Source: Paracoccaceae bacterium (GTDB lineage Bacteria; Pseudomonadota; Alphaproteobacteria; Rhodobacterales; Rhodobacteraceae). Taken from it: a DNA stretch of 52,983 nucleotides. Both the position numbers and the translations under genes were made by a program. Below, piece after piece: positions 23,798 to 33,072 of the stretch. The notes under the pieces are model-generated. The model had not been told where the DNA came from. It searched no databases and saw only the letters and a list, made by a program, of their open reading frames with translations. Every line of letters starts with the position of its first letter. Position 1 is the stretch's first letter. The stretch is taken from assembly GCA_024742835.1 (NCBI GenBank), contig JANSXS010000018.1, positions 1 to 52,983 on the forward strand. The letters are read 5' to 3'.

Positions 23798-24853
23798 ATG
23801 TATAACTGGATCAGTGACGCCACGCTCGTGGCGTGCATCGGTCTCGCTTCCGGCCTTCTCTTGGGATTGGCGGCGCGACTGGGACGTTTCTGCACATTGG
23901 GCGCGATTGAGGATCTGCTTTACGGCGGGTCCAGTATGCGAATGCGCATGTGGATTCTCGCCATTGGCGTCGCCATCACTGGCAGTTTCGCCCTGACCGG
24001 TATGGGCCTGCTGGACCCGACGCAAAGCTTCTATCTGTCGATTCGCTGGATGCCGCTGGCCTCCATTCTTGGTGGGCTGATGTTCGGTTACGGCATGGCG
24101 CTGGCGGGCAATTGCGGCTACGGGATGCTCGCCCGGCTAGGCGGCGGCGACCTGCGCGCCTTCGTGGTGATGCTGGTCATGGGCGTGGCGGCCTACATGG
24201 TGCTGTTCGGCCCGCTGGCCGGGCTTCGCAACATGGCCTTCCCCCAGATCGAGGTCACGGACGCGCCCCCCGGCCTTGTCCACATGATCGCCGGGGGCAC
24301 CGGCCTGTCCATCGCCCCGCTCGGCATCGCCATCGGTGCGGTCGTGACGCTGGGCGCGCTGGCCTCGCGCAGCTTTCTGACAGACCCCGCCGCGATTTTC
24401 TGGTCGCTCATTGTCGGACTGGCCATCGTCACCGGCTGGGCGGGCAGCTACTGGGTGGCCACCCACGGCTTTACCGCCATGCCCGTCGTGTCGCACAGCT
24501 TTTCCGCGCCGGTGGGCGAAACGCTTATATACGCCATGACCGGCTCGGTGCGCGCGCCCTCCTTCGCGGTCGGCTCTGTCGCGGGTGTGGCGCTCGGGGC
24601 GCTGGCCGGGTCGCTGTTCAAGGGGCATTTCCGCTGGGAAGCCTGCGAAGACCCGCGCGAGCTGCGCCGCCAGATGCTGGGCGGCGGCCTGATGGGCGCA
24701 GGCGCGGTGATCGCGCTCGGCTGCACCGTCGGTCAGGGACTGTCGGCGTTTTCGGTGCTGGCCTTCTCTGCCCCGGTCACGTTCCTGGCCATCTTCGCAG
24801 GTGCGGCGCTTGGCCTGCGGCAACTGATCACCGGCTTTCTGCCCGCAGAATGA
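23798..24853 (+). CDS. soxT: SoxT, YeeE/YedE-family sulfur-compound permease
   Basis: This 351-residue inner-membrane protein has about nine to ten hydrophobic segments. It carries the conserved cysteine motifs of the YeeE/YedE (TsuA-type) family, which conduct thiosulfate or related sulfur species: RFCTLGA near residue 34, LAGNCGYGML near 109 and ALGCTVGQGLS near 311. It is called soxT because this family follows soxSR in alphaproteobacterial sox loci. The ATG at 23798 has GGGAGG five bases upstream, and a longer frame overlapping soxR was rejected. It converges on argO with a seven-base gap. Confidence 0.9.
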   Translation: MYNWISDATLVACIGLASGLLLGLAARLGRFCTLGAIEDLLYGGSSMRMRMWILAIGVAITGSFALTGMGLLDPTQSFYLSIRWMPLASILGGLMFGYGMALAGNCGYGMLARLGGGDLRAFVVMLVMGVAAYMVLFGPLAGLRNMAFPQIEVTDAPPGLVHMIAGGTGLSIAPLGIAIGAVVTLGALASRSFLTDPAAIFWSLIVGLAIVTGWAGSYWVATHGFTAMPVVSHSFSAPVGETLIYAMTGSVRAPSFAVGSVAGVALGALAGSLFKGHFRWEACEDPRELRRQMLGGGLMGAGAVIALGCTVGQGLSAFSVLAFSAPVTFLAIFAGAALGLRQLITGFLPAE

Positions 24854-24860
24854 ACAGGGG

Positions 24861-25454
24861 TCACACCCACAACAGCTTACCCGCAATCGCCCACATCACG
24901 GCCCCCACCAGCGCATCCAGCCAGCGCCACGCATTGGGCCGAGCGAACACCGGTGCCAGCGCCCGCGCGCCATAGCCCAGCGCAAAGAAAAAGACGAAAC
25001 TCGCCGTCATCGCGCCCAGCGCGAATCCAAGCCTGTCATCATATTGCGCGCTGATCGAGCCAAGCAGCACCACCGTATCCAGATAGACATGCGGGTTGAG
25101 CCATGTCAGCGCCAGACAGGTCAGCAACGCCCCCCGCAGGCTGCCCGCCCCTGCCCCGGCTTCCAGCGCCGCACCGCCGCGCCACGCCGCCAGCAGCGCC
25201 CGCGCCCCGTACCAGATCAGGAACGCCGCCCCGCCATAGCGCATCACCGTCTCCAGCCCCGGCACCGCAAGGGCCAGCGCGCCGAACCCGGCCACACCCG
25301 CCGCGATCAGGATCGCGTCGCTGACCGCACAGGTCAGCACCACCGCCAGCACATGCGCCCGCCGCAACCCCTGACGCAGAACGAAGGCATTCTGCGCCCC
25401 GATGGCAAGGATCAGCGAAAACCCAAGCCCGAATCCCGCCACAACCGCCTGCAT
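24861..25454 (-). CDS. argO: LysE/ArgO-family amino-acid exporter
   Basis: This 197-residue protein is an inner-membrane exporter of basic amino acids by family. It starts with a hydrophobic helix. The LysE signature is IGAQNAFVLRQGLRRAH (residues about 17-33), and WLNPHVYLDTVVLLG lies near residue 117. Five to six membrane segments fit the family. The product is more ArgO-like than LysE-like from the IGAQNAFVLRQG segment, but the substrate cannot be fixed by eye. No LysG/ArgP regulator gene is adjacent. Confidence 0.88.
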   Translation of the reverse strand: MQAVVAGFGLGFSLILAIGAQNAFVLRQGLRRAHVLAVVLTCAVSDAILIAAGVAGFGALALAVPGLETVMRYGGAAFLIWYGARALLAAWRGGAALEAGAGAGSLRGALLTCLALTWLNPHVYLDTVVLLGSISAQYDDRLGFALGAMTASFVFFFALGYGARALAPVFARPNAWRWLDALVGAVMWAIAGKLLWV

Positions 25455-25492
25455 CGACCGCCCTCACTTGTCCCTGCCGCCTGTCATGCTTG

Positions 25493-25519
25493 GTAGGGTG
25501 GGCAATCTGCCCACCCTAC
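25493..25519. repeat. Perfect 12-bp hairpin (GTAGGGTGGGCA type)
   Basis: GTAGGGTGGGCA (25493-25504) and TGCCCACCCTAC (25508-25519) pair perfectly around a three-base loop. This motif resembles a widespread intergenic repeat. It lies between the yebC end and the argO start, 39 bases before the argO ATG on the minus strand. Confidence 0.75.
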
Positions 25520-25521
25520 AC

Positions 25522-25560
25522 GAAGCGGGGCCTTGTACATGTCATACAAGGCCCCGCTTC
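25522..25560 (-). terminator. Perfect 16-bp hairpin downstream of yebC
   Basis: GAAGCGGGGCCTTGTA (25522-25537) pairs perfectly with 25545-25560 around the loop catgtca. It lies 35 bases after the yebC stop codon and is followed by the 12-bp hairpin at 25493. No T-run follows, so intrinsic termination is uncertain, but two back-to-back hairpins should separate the yebC and argO transcripts. Confidence 0.55.
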
Positions 25561-25594
25561 AACCTGCTGCATTTTGTACAAAACCGCCCCCGCC

Positions 25595-26344
25595 TCACTC
25601 GGCGGCAAGCTGCGCCATCACCTCGTCGGACGCCTCGAAATTCGTGGTGACGGTCTGCACGTCGTCATCGTCTTCCAGCGCGTCGATCAGCTTCATCAGC
25701 TTTTGCATCGCCTCTAGGTCAAGCTCGGTCGTGGTGGTCGGACGCCACAGCAATTTGGTCTCCTGGCTCTCGCCCAGTTCCGCTTCCAGCGCGGTGGACA
25801 CATCGTTGAGATCCGAATCCGCACACCAGATGATGTGGCCCTCGTCACCGGATTCCACATCTTCTGCCCCCGCCTCGATCGCGGCCATCATCACCGTGTC
25901 GGCATCGCCCACATCCGCCGGATAGCTGACCGCGCCCTTGCGCTCGAACATGAAGCCCACCGAGCCGGTCTCGCCCAGGTTGCCGCCATGCTTGGTAAAG
26001 GTGGACCGCACAGTGCTGGCGGTGCGGTTGCGGTTGTCGGTCATCGCCTCGACGATCACCGCCACGCCATTGGGACCGTACCCTTCGTAGCGGATTTCTT
26101 CATAATCTTCGGCATCCCCGCCCGAAGCCTTCTTGATCGCGCGGTCGATATTGTCGTTGGGCATGGATTGCCCCTTGGCCACCTTGATGGCCAGACGCAG
26201 GCGCGGGTTTTTGTCCGGATCGGGGTCGCCCATCTTGGCGGCAACGGTTATCTCTTTGGAAAACTTAGAGAAAAGTTTGGCACGCTGAGCGTCCTGACGC
26301 CCTTTGCGGTGCTGGATATTGGCCCATTTGGAATGGCCCGCCAT
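25595..26344 (-). CDS. yebC: YebC/TACO1-family protein
   Basis: YebC proteins have been described as transcriptional regulators and, more recently, as ribosome-associated factors that aid translation of proline stretches. The 249-residue protein begins with the invariant [19 protein letters not shown]. It contains [40 protein letters not shown] and an acidic C-terminal domain ([12 protein letters not shown]). Length and motifs are fully typical. ruvC, often its neighbour, is not here. It is divergent from the SLC13 permease. Confidence 0.95.
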   Translation of the reverse strand: MAGHSKWANIQHRKGRQDAQRAKLFSKFSKEITVAAKMGDPDPDKNPRLRLAIKVAKGQSMPNDNIDRAIKKASGGDAEDYEEIRYEGYGPNGVAVIVEAMTDNRNRTASTVRSTFTKHGGNLGETGSVGFMFERKGAVSYPADVGDADTVMMAAIEAGAEDVESGDEGHIIWCADSDLNDVSTALEAELGESQETKLLWRPTTTTELDLEAMQKLMKLIDALEDDDDVQTVTTNFEASDEVMAQLAAE

Positions 26345-26466
26345 GGTGACCTCCGGAAAATCTGGTGACGATCTGGCACTCTATATGTCAGGCTTGGGGT
26401 TTGCTGCAACCCGCTTACGCCGTGACGCGTTGCCCAACCGACCCGGTCACGCGAAGGAGAGGTTTC

Positions 26467-28248
26467 TTGACGCTCGATCAGATTTTGCTTTTCTCGATTT
26501 TCGCGCTTCTGTTCGGTTTTATGATCTGGGGCCGCATCCGGTTCGATCTCGTGGCCTTCTCGGCACTGTTATGCGCCGTGCTGCTAGGCCTTGTCCCGGC
26601 GCAAGAAGCTTTTTCCGGCTTTGGCCATCATGCCACGATCATCGTGGCCCTTGTGCTGGTCGTCTCTTCGGGTCTGGTCCATGCCGGCGCAGTGCAACTG
26701 ATCACCCAAACGCTCATCGACAATGGCCGCAGCGTGCAATCCCATATTGTAATGATGAGCGGGATCGGCGCCACATTGTCTGGATTTATCAACAATGTCG
26801 CAGCGTTGGCGCTACTGATGCCGGTCGATGTGGAAACCGCGCGCAAGGCCAAACGGGCACCGGGCCTGACGCTGATGCCACTGTCATACGCGACGATTCT
26901 GGGCGGCATGGTCACGCTGATCGGCACGCCACCCAACATCATCATAGCCTCGATCCGCGAAGAGGAACTGGGCGAAAGCTTTGCCATGTTCGACTTTGCC
27001 CCGGTGGGCGCGCTGACCGCCCTGGCGGGAGTGGCCTTTGTCGCGCTGATCGGCTGGCGCCTGATGCCCGCCCGCGTGGCCAAGCATGACATCAGTGCCA
27101 AGCTGCGTGACACGTCGGTCTATGTCGCCGAACTTTCAGTGCCGGAGGACAACCCGGTCATAGGTATGACCGTCAAAGAACTTTACGACGAGGCCGACAG
27201 CGAAGATGTTGATATCCTTGGCCTTATGCGAAATGGCAAACGCCGTTTCGGCAGCGCGCGGGACACGAGCGTAAAGGCCGGTGACATCCTGTTGCTGGAG
27301 GCGACAGCCGAAGCGCTGGAGGATTTCCGCTCGGAGCACAAACTGGACTACACCGACGCTGACCAAACCGACGCGACGAAGGAGAACACGGACGGGCTTG
27401 AGCTTCTGGAACTGGTGGTGCCACGCGATGCGCGCATCGCCGGCAAGACAGCACAGGTGATCGGCCTGCACTGGCGGTACCGGACCTACGTTGTCGGCAT
27501 CTCGCGGCAGGGCCGCCAGATCCGTCATCACCTGCGCCGCGTAAAGGTAGAGCCCGGCGATATCCTGTTGTTACTGACCGCCAAGGACAATGCGCGCACG
27601 GTGACCGATTGGCTGGGCTGCCTGCCTCTGGCCGAACGCGGTCTGTTTGTCATTCAGCGCGAAAAGGTCTGGATGGCCATCGGTTTTTTCGCCGCCGCCG
27701 TTTTCGCAGCCACCTTCGGGATCGTGTCCCTGCCCATCGGACTGGGCTGTGTCGTCGTGGCCTATGTTCTGGCGGGTATCCTGCCCGCGGGGGACATCTA
27801 TCACAAGATCGAGTGGCCGGTCGTGGTGCTTCTGGGCTCTCTCATCCCGCTTGGGACCGCGCTCAAGGATACGGGCGGCACCGAGCTTATGGCATCACAA
27901 TTGCTGGCGGTCAGCGAGGGTATACCGGCATGGGCCATGCTGACCGCGCTGATGGTGGTCACCATGATGCTGTCGGACGTGCTCAACAATACCGCGACAA
28001 GCATCGTTGCCGCACCGGTGGGCATCGAGATGGCCCGCGCGCTTGACGTGTCACCCGATCCGTTCCTCATGGCCGTCGCGGTTGCGGCCTCCTGCGCATT
28101 CCTGACGCCCATCGGACACAAGAACAACACGCTCATCATGGGCGCGGGGGGCTACCAGTTCGGCGATTACTGGCGCATGGGCCTGCCGCTGGAAATGCTG
28201 GTCGTCAGCGTCTCGATCCCGGCAATCCTGGTTTTCTGGCCGCTGTAA
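26467..28248 (+). CDS. SLC13/DASS-type permease with two central RCK_C (TrkA-C) domains
   Basis: This 593-residue inner-membrane protein has the citrate-transporter/ArsB-like halves at 1-200 and 400-593, with two TrkA-C-like regulatory domains between them (about 205-290 and 320-405; VKAGDILLLEATAEAL and VEPGDILLLLTAKDN). The paired substrate hairpins are INNVAALALLMP with IGTPPNIIIASIREEE, and LNNTATSIVAAPVGI with FLTPIGHKNNTLIMG. Such proteins take up sulfate or dicarboxylates with sodium; substrate is unproven here. The start is TTG at 26467, backed by AAGGAGAGG four bases upstream. A second family member lies at 29278-31056. Confidence 0.85.
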   Translation: MTLDQILLFSIFALLFGFMIWGRIRFDLVAFSALLCAVLLGLVPAQEAFSGFGHHATIIVALVLVVSSGLVHAGAVQLITQTLIDNGRSVQSHIVMMSGIGATLSGFINNVAALALLMPVDVETARKAKRAPGLTLMPLSYATILGGMVTLIGTPPNIIIASIREEELGESFAMFDFAPVGALTALAGVAFVALIGWRLMPARVAKHDISAKLRDTSVYVAELSVPEDNPVIGMTVKELYDEADSEDVDILGLMRNGKRRFGSARDTSVKAGDILLLEATAEALEDFRSEHKLDYTDADQTDATKENTDGLELLELVVPRDARIAGKTAQVIGLHWRYRTYVVGISRQGRQIRHHLRRVKVEPGDILLLLTAKDNARTVTDWLGCLPLAERGLFVIQREKVWMAIGFFAAAVFAATFGIVSLPIGLGCVVVAYVLAGILPAGDIYHKIEWPVVVLLGSLIPLGTALKDTGGTELMASQLLAVSEGIPAWAMLTALMVVTMMLSDVLNNTATSIVAAPVGIEMARALDVSPDPFLMAVAVAASCAFLTPIGHKNNTLIMGAGGYQFGDYWRMGLPLEMLVVSVSIPAILVFWPL

Positions 28249-28309
28249 CGGAACAGCGCACAAGGTGCAGCGTTGGCACCGCGAACCCAACGAATGATAA
28301 GGTGATCCA

Positions 28310-28681
28310 ATGTCAGAGACGACGAAAACCACGCTGCCAATTGTGCAAATGGCCAGGGAAAACACGCAATTCCGCGAGGTGATCTTCACGGGCGACAAAA
28401 CGCAACTGGTGCTGATGTCCGTGCCCGAGGGTGGCGAAATCGGCGGCGAGATCCATGACGGCCACGACCAGATCCTGATCTTCGTCCAAGGCACCGGCAA
28501 GGCGCGGATCGGCGACGCCGAGACAGAGGTCGGCGAAGGCGATCTAAGCTTCGTTCCGTCTGGCACCTACCACAATTTCGCCAATACGGGCACAGGACCG
28601 CTGAAGCTTTATACCACATATTCGCCCCCCGAACACGCGCCGGGCACCGAGCATGAAACCAAGGCCGAGGCGGACGCGTAA
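28310..28681 (+). CDS. Small single-domain cupin protein
   Basis: The 123-residue protein is a single beta-barrel cupin. Motif 1 is GGEIGGEIHDGHDQILIFVQGTG with a probable metal site (His49, His52, Asp53), and motif 2 is GDLSFVPSGTYHNFANTG with its His. Family members bind a divalent metal or small sugar; no reaction can be assigned. It starts 61 bases after the SLC13 permease on the same strand and could be co-expressed. The C-terminal tail is acidic (APGTEHETKAEADA). Confidence 0.85.
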   Translation: MSETTKTTLPIVQMARENTQFREVIFTGDKTQLVLMSVPEGGEIGGEIHDGHDQILIFVQGTGKARIGDAETEVGEGDLSFVPSGTYHNFANTGTGPLKLYTTYSPPEHAPGTEHETKAEADA

Positions 28682-28720
28682 GGCGTTCGAGGCCGCGTTC
28701 CCGACTAGGACAAGCGCCCG

Positions 28721-29203
28721 TCACCTACAGTGGCGGGCGATCTCTCTTTCGCGCAGGCCCGTGACAATCAACATGCAGCGGTCCCGCGCCTCGTAGTAAT
28801 AGCCGCGCGCGTACCACATCACCGCCCGGTTCATATCCCGGTCCGAGACAAGCCACGCGCCGCGCAGGTATTTCACCGCCCAGTTCAGGTTCGTTTCTGC
28901 ATCCAGCAGATCCATGGGCTGACCCGCAAACCCCATTCCGCGCGCGGTGGCGGGCAATATCTGCATCAAGCCGTAATAGGGCCCGTTGCGCGCGCCGGGG
29001 CGGTAATCGCTTTCACGCTGGATGACCTTGTGGACAAGCGGGCGCGGCACCTCGTGGATATCCGCATAACGGTTGATCAGCCCCCGCAACTCCGCCGTCT
29101 CGTTGGGGTAAAGCGGCGGCTCTGCCACAGCCCTTGGCGCGGGCTGCGGCGAACACCCCGCCAGCGTCACGGCCATCAGAACCATAATCAAGATCTGTCG
29201 CAT
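28721..29203 (-). CDS. Lytic transglycosylase-like lipoprotein (SLT domain)
   Basis: The 160-residue product is a small peptidoglycan lytic transglycosylase. A lipoprotein signal with lipobox LAGC puts Cys17 at the mature N terminus. The catalytic Glu64 lies in VIQRESDYRPGA, followed by GPYYGLMQILPATARGMGF and LDAETNLNWAVKYLRG, the standard SLT order. It would act at the outer-membrane inner face. It is monocistronic between the cupin gene (convergent) and the second SLC13 permease. Confidence 0.92.
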   Translation of the reverse strand: MRQILIMVLMAVTLAGCSPQPAPRAVAEPPLYPNETAELRGLINRYADIHEVPRPLVHKVIQRESDYRPGARNGPYYGLMQILPATARGMGFAGQPMDLLDAETNLNWAVKYLRGAWLVSDRDMNRAVMWYARGYYYEARDRCMLIVTGLREREIARHCR

Positions 29204-29277
29204 CGGTGAGCTGCCTTTTTTCCAATGTCCACCGCACGCAAGCTGCCTGACACATCGTAGCTGTTTGCGCCGCGTCC

Positions 29278-31056
29278 TCAGAGCGGCCAGATCAGCGGGA
29301 TCAGTGCGCTCGACAGCAAGCCGATACTGAGGTTGAGCGGTATGCCTACCTTCATGAAATCGGTAAAGCGGTATCCACCGGGGCCGTAAACAAGTGTATT
29401 CGTCTGATAGCCGATCGGCGTGGCGAAACTGGCCGAGGCCGCAACCATCACCGCAACGACCAGTGGGCGCGCATCAATGCCCATTGCATCCGCCAGACCG
29501 ATGGCAATGGGCGTGACAACGACCGCCACCGCATTGTTGCTGATCAGCTCGGTCAAAACCGAGGTGATAAGATAGATGCTCCAGATGATCATCGCCGGTG
29601 GCAGGGCAGACATAGCCGGGGCCAACGCGTCAACGATCAGGCGCACCGCGCCCGACGCCTCAAGCGCGGCACCCACGGCGAGCATCCCAAAGATCAGCGC
29701 CAGCAAGCGCCCCTCTATAAAGGAAAACGCCTCATCCGCGTCTATACAGCGTGCCAACAGAACCACCGCCACAGCAATCACGGCCAGCGCCAGGATCGGC
29801 GCCATGCCCAACCCGGCAAGGATGACGATGGCCGACAACGCGGCCACCGCAACCGGCGCGTGACCGCGCCGGAACGCGCGCGCGGACGGGTGCGAAACGT
29901 CAACCAGTTCCATTTCGGTGGCCAGCCGCTTGATGTCTTCCGGTGCGCCCTCCAGCAACAGCGTGTCGCCGACCCGCACAATCAGATCGTCAAGCTGACG
30001 CCCGATATTCTGGTTCCGGCGATGCACCGCCAGCGGATAGACGCCATAGCGCCGCCGCAGCCGCAACGATCCCAAAGACCGGCCAACCATCTTGCATCCC
30101 GGCGTGATCAGCACCTCGACCGTGGTGGTTTCCACAGCTGAAACCTGATCGACCCGCTTGAGGCTCTTGTTGCTTTGCAGGCTCAAAAGCTCGGTCATCT
30201 GGGTACGCAGCACGACCCGGTCCCCGACCTGAAGCTCCACCCCCTTGAGGTTGCGCCGCAACGACACGTCCCCGCGCACTACGTCGATCAGCCGCACGCC
30301 CTCGCGCTTGAAAAGCTGCACGCCTGTCACCTCGCGCCCGATCAGGTTGCTTTCGGGTGGGATCACCGCTTCGGTAAAGAATTTCATCTTGGAGCGGTCC
30401 GACAACATATCCGCCATGCTTTCCCGCTCGGGCAGCAGCCTTTGACCGATGAAATAGAAATAGATCGCGCCCCAGGCCACCAGGCAGAGGGCCAGCGGTG
30501 TCACCTCGAAAATGGTGAACGGCTCCATGCCCTGCGCGCGGGCCACGCCATCGACCAACAGGTTCGTCGATGTGCCGATCAATGTCAGCGTCCCGCCAAG
30601 GATCGCAGCGTAACTGAGCGGCATCAGCAGCTTGGACGCGCTGACCCCAAATGTGCGCGCCAGTTGCACGAAAATCGGGATCATCACCACAACTACAGGC
30701 GTGTTGTTCATGAACGCCGAGGCGACAACAACAAAGAGCAACAACATGACGATGGCGACTGCGGGCCGGGTCTTTGCCTGTTTATCCGCCACAGAGGTAA
30801 ACGCATCAAGCGCGCCCGTGCGCACCAGCGCCCCCATCACGATGAACATCGCGGCAATCGTCCATGGCGCCGGATTGGCCAGCACGGTCAGCGCCGCGTC
30901 ATAAGGCAGAATGCCCAAGGCCAGCAAAAGCGCGGCCCCGGAAATGGCCACCACCTCTGTCGGATAAATTTCCTTGATGAAAAAGATGAACATGCCCGCC
31001 ACAATAATCAACGCGAGCACGGCTTCGCTGGTTTGCGAAAGCGCGATAATATTCAT
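29278..31056 (-). CDS. SLC13/DASS-type permease with two central RCK_C domains (second copy)
   Basis: The 592-residue protein shares the plan of the gene at 26467: transporter halves at about 1-200 and 400-592 with two TrkA-C-like domains at about 205-300 and 310-390 (VELQVGDRVVLRTQMTEL, LIVRVGDTLLLEGAPEDI). The substrate hairpins read FMNNTPVVVVMIPIF with IGTSTNLLVDGVA, and ISNNAVAVVVTPIAI with FATPIGYQTNTLVYGPGGY. The two copies are clearly paralogous but diverged. It starts five bases after the DMT permease gene and forms the end of a ymdB-DMT-SLC13 operon. Confidence 0.87.
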   Translation of the reverse strand: MNIIALSQTSEAVLALIIVAGMFIFFIKEIYPTEVVAISGAALLLALGILPYDAALTVLANPAPWTIAAMFIVMGALVRTGALDAFTSVADKQAKTRPAVAIVMLLLFVVVASAFMNNTPVVVVMIPIFVQLARTFGVSASKLLMPLSYAAILGGTLTLIGTSTNLLVDGVARAQGMEPFTIFEVTPLALCLVAWGAIYFYFIGQRLLPERESMADMLSDRSKMKFFTEAVIPPESNLIGREVTGVQLFKREGVRLIDVVRGDVSLRRNLKGVELQVGDRVVLRTQMTELLSLQSNKSLKRVDQVSAVETTTVEVLITPGCKMVGRSLGSLRLRRRYGVYPLAVHRRNQNIGRQLDDLIVRVGDTLLLEGAPEDIKRLATEMELVDVSHPSARAFRRGHAPVAVAALSAIVILAGLGMAPILALAVIAVAVVLLARCIDADEAFSFIEGRLLALIFGMLAVGAALEASGAVRLIVDALAPAMSALPPAMIIWSIYLITSVLTELISNNAVAVVVTPIAIGLADAMGIDARPLVVAVMVAASASFATPIGYQTNTLVYGPGGYRFTDFMKVGIPLNLSIGLLSSALIPLIWPL

Positions 31057-31061
31057 TGACC

Positions 31062-32003
31062 CTACCTGTCCCCGATACCGGTTCCTGCATCATTCTTCAT
31101 GTCAGGCGCTCTCGCAAGGTGCATGGCCGGCTTTGGCTGCACAAGAAAAATACCTGCCATCATCAACGCCAAGGATGCCCAAAGAATGCCCGAATAGCTC
31201 TCTTGCAACAGCGCCATGGACCAGATCACGCCAAAACCTGTCACAAGATACGCCACCTGCGCGGTAAAAACCGACCCCGCCCGCCCGGCAAGCCAGACAT
31301 AGGTCGCGTAAACCATCGCATGAACAATCGAATTCAGAACAAGCGCAAGATCCGCCAGATCATAGGGCGGCAAGGGATTGATCCACTGGCCGGACCAAAG
31401 CGCCAGCGGCAGCGTTACCGCCATGGCCAGCATGGAGGCCAGCGCAAGCACCTGGATCGGGTCCAGCCCATAGGTGCCGAACCGCGCCACCAGATTGACC
31501 TCGCTCGCGTAGCAAAAGGGCGCGATAAGCGCCACCGGCACGAATACCAGCGCCAGCCCCGCAGGCAGGTCTGCTTGTGGCACAAGCAACAGAAGGATTC
31601 CGCCAAAACCGAACAAAAGCCCAAGGATGCGCACGGCAAGAAACCGGTCGTTTCCCAGGATCAGCGCCAGCGGAAAGGCAAAGATCGGCACGCTGGAAAT
31701 CAGGATGGACAAGACCCCGCCGGGCAGATGCCGGGCGGCGGTGTAATAGGCCACATCCGGGATCACCGCCCCCAGAAGCGCCACCGCGACCAGCAGGCGC
31801 CACGCATGGCGAATGGGAGGGAATGGCTTGCCGCGCAAGGCGTTCAGCCCCAGCATGAGTACCGCCACGATGGTCACCTGCCAAAAGATCAGGCCAAGCG
31901 GCCCATAGCCGGTGGACACCGCGATCTTCGCCAGCGGGATGCACAGGCCCCAGCCCGCACCCATGGCGATCAGAATCCCGCTCAGGAATAGCCGGTCACC
32001 CAA
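31062..32003 (-). CDS. EamA/DMT-superfamily permease
   Basis: This 313-residue inner-membrane protein has ten predicted membrane segments in two EamA repeats. The first opens with LFLSGILIAMGAGWGLCIPLAK in the annotated frame, and the second spans about residues 155-290 (IAPFCYASEVNLVARFGTYG). Family members export metabolites or amino acids; substrate is unknown. I chose the TTG at 32003, which overlaps the ymdB stop codon and gives the usual short lead into the first helix. A GTG at 32033 is the alternative. Confidence 0.82.
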   Translation of the reverse strand: MGDRLFLSGILIAMGAGWGLCIPLAKIAVSTGYGPLGLIFWQVTIVAVLMLGLNALRGKPFPPIRHAWRLLVAVALLGAVIPDVAYYTAARHLPGGVLSILISSVPIFAFPLALILGNDRFLAVRILGLLFGFGGILLLLVPQADLPAGLALVFVPVALIAPFCYASEVNLVARFGTYGLDPIQVLALASMLAMAVTLPLALWSGQWINPLPPYDLADLALVLNSIVHAMVYATYVWLAGRAGSVFTAQVAYLVTGFGVIWSMALLQESYSGILWASLALMMAGIFLVQPKPAMHLARAPDMKNDAGTGIGDR

Positions 32004-32817
32004 TCTCCGGACCCGCCGGCGGCAGCCGTCCACCCTGTCGCACCATCTCTACACGTTGCGCCCGGCCCGTGGCATCGTCGGTTTCAACGTAAAGCCCCGA
32101 CAGCGTGACAGCGCCCATTGCGGGGGTGAACCGTTCCTTGCCCATGCCGGTCACGAAGCGGCGCATCGGCTCTGCCTTGTCCATGCCGATCACGCTCAGG
32201 TAATCGCCGCACATGCCCGCATCCGTCTGAAAGGCGGTGCCGCCGGGCAGAATCTGGGAGTCGCCGGTGGGTACATGGGTATGCGTGCCCACAACGACAC
32301 TGGCGCGCCCGTCGCAGAAATGGCCCATCGCCATCTTTTCGCTCGTGGCCTCGCAATGCATGTCCACAAGAGAGGCCTGTACCCCGCCGCCGCGCGTATG
32401 AGTGCGCAACACCGTGTCGATGGCCGAGAACGGATCGTCAAACGCCCGCTTCATGAACACCTGCCCCAGCACCTGGGCCACCAGAACCTTGCGCCCGCGC
32501 CCGTCCTGAAACACCCGGTGCCCGCGCCCCGGGGCGTCCTTGGCAAAGTTCAGCGGGCGTATGACGCGCGGCTCGCTTTCGATGAATTGCAGCATGTCGC
32601 GCTGATCAAACGCGTGATCGCCAAGCGTCACGCAATCCGCACCGGCCTCAAGGAACAGCTTGGCATGGGCCCCGGTAAGGCCCATCCCGCCCGAGGCGTT
32701 CTCGCCATTCACGACGATGAAATCGAGCTTCCACTCGTTTCGCAATTTCGGCAGGGCCTCTGCCACGGCTTGCCGTCCGGCCCGCCCCATGACATCGCCA
32801 AGGAACAAAAGTCTCAT
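31996..32817 (-). CDS. ymdB: YmdB-family metallophosphoesterase (2',3'-cyclic-nucleotide phosphodiesterase)
   Basis: YmdB-type enzymes (TIGR00282) are dimetal phosphodiesterases acting on 2',3'-cyclic nucleotides and cAMP. The 273-residue protein shows the metal motifs LGDVMGRAGR (N terminus), VVNGENASGGMGL, TLGDHAFDQRD, and VDMHCEATSEKMAMGHF followed by VVGTHTHVPTGD. The ATG at 32817 gives the canonical MRLLFLGDVMG start. It is the first gene of a coupled ymdB-DMT-SLC13 run. Confidence 0.92.
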   Translation of the reverse strand: MRLLFLGDVMGRAGRQAVAEALPKLRNEWKLDFIVVNGENASGGMGLTGAHAKLFLEAGADCVTLGDHAFDQRDMLQFIESEPRVIRPLNFAKDAPGRGHRVFQDGRGRKVLVAQVLGQVFMKRAFDDPFSAIDTVLRTHTRGGGVQASLVDMHCEATSEKMAMGHFCDGRASVVVGTHTHVPTGDSQILPGGTAFQTDAGMCGDYLSVIGMDKAEPMRRFVTGMGKERFTPAMGAVTLSGLYVETDDATGRAQRVEMVRQGGRLPPAGPEIG

Positions 32818-32903
32818 ATGACGGTGGTAGGGCGCTGACGCGAAAAGGGCAAGCACGATGCTGCGGCCATTGTTCGCAAACGGCGCCGGTCAGTAGGGAA
32901 AAA

Positions 32904-32990
32904 CGCAAAGTTTTGCGGAAAATTTTCACCACGCTTTTTCACGAAACGCAGCACGACATTCAGGCGCTGCACGGGGTCGGCTTGCGCGGG
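32904..32990 (+). repeat. Truncated, diverged copy of the palindromic intergenic repeat
   Basis: The segment AAAGTTTTGCGGAAAA ... CACGAAACGCAGCACGACATTCAGGCGCTGCACG follows the order of the copy at 13856-13971 but lacks the far end and has many substitutions. It lies in the 255-base gap between ymdB and the next minus-strand gene, which otherwise shows nothing recognisable. Confidence 0.5.
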
Positions 32991-33072
32991 TGCGTTGGAT
33001 CAAATGCGAACCACCTTGGCCGCCAGTACGGTCGTTCCGGTCATTGTCGCGGCGATATCGCGCGGCACCGCG

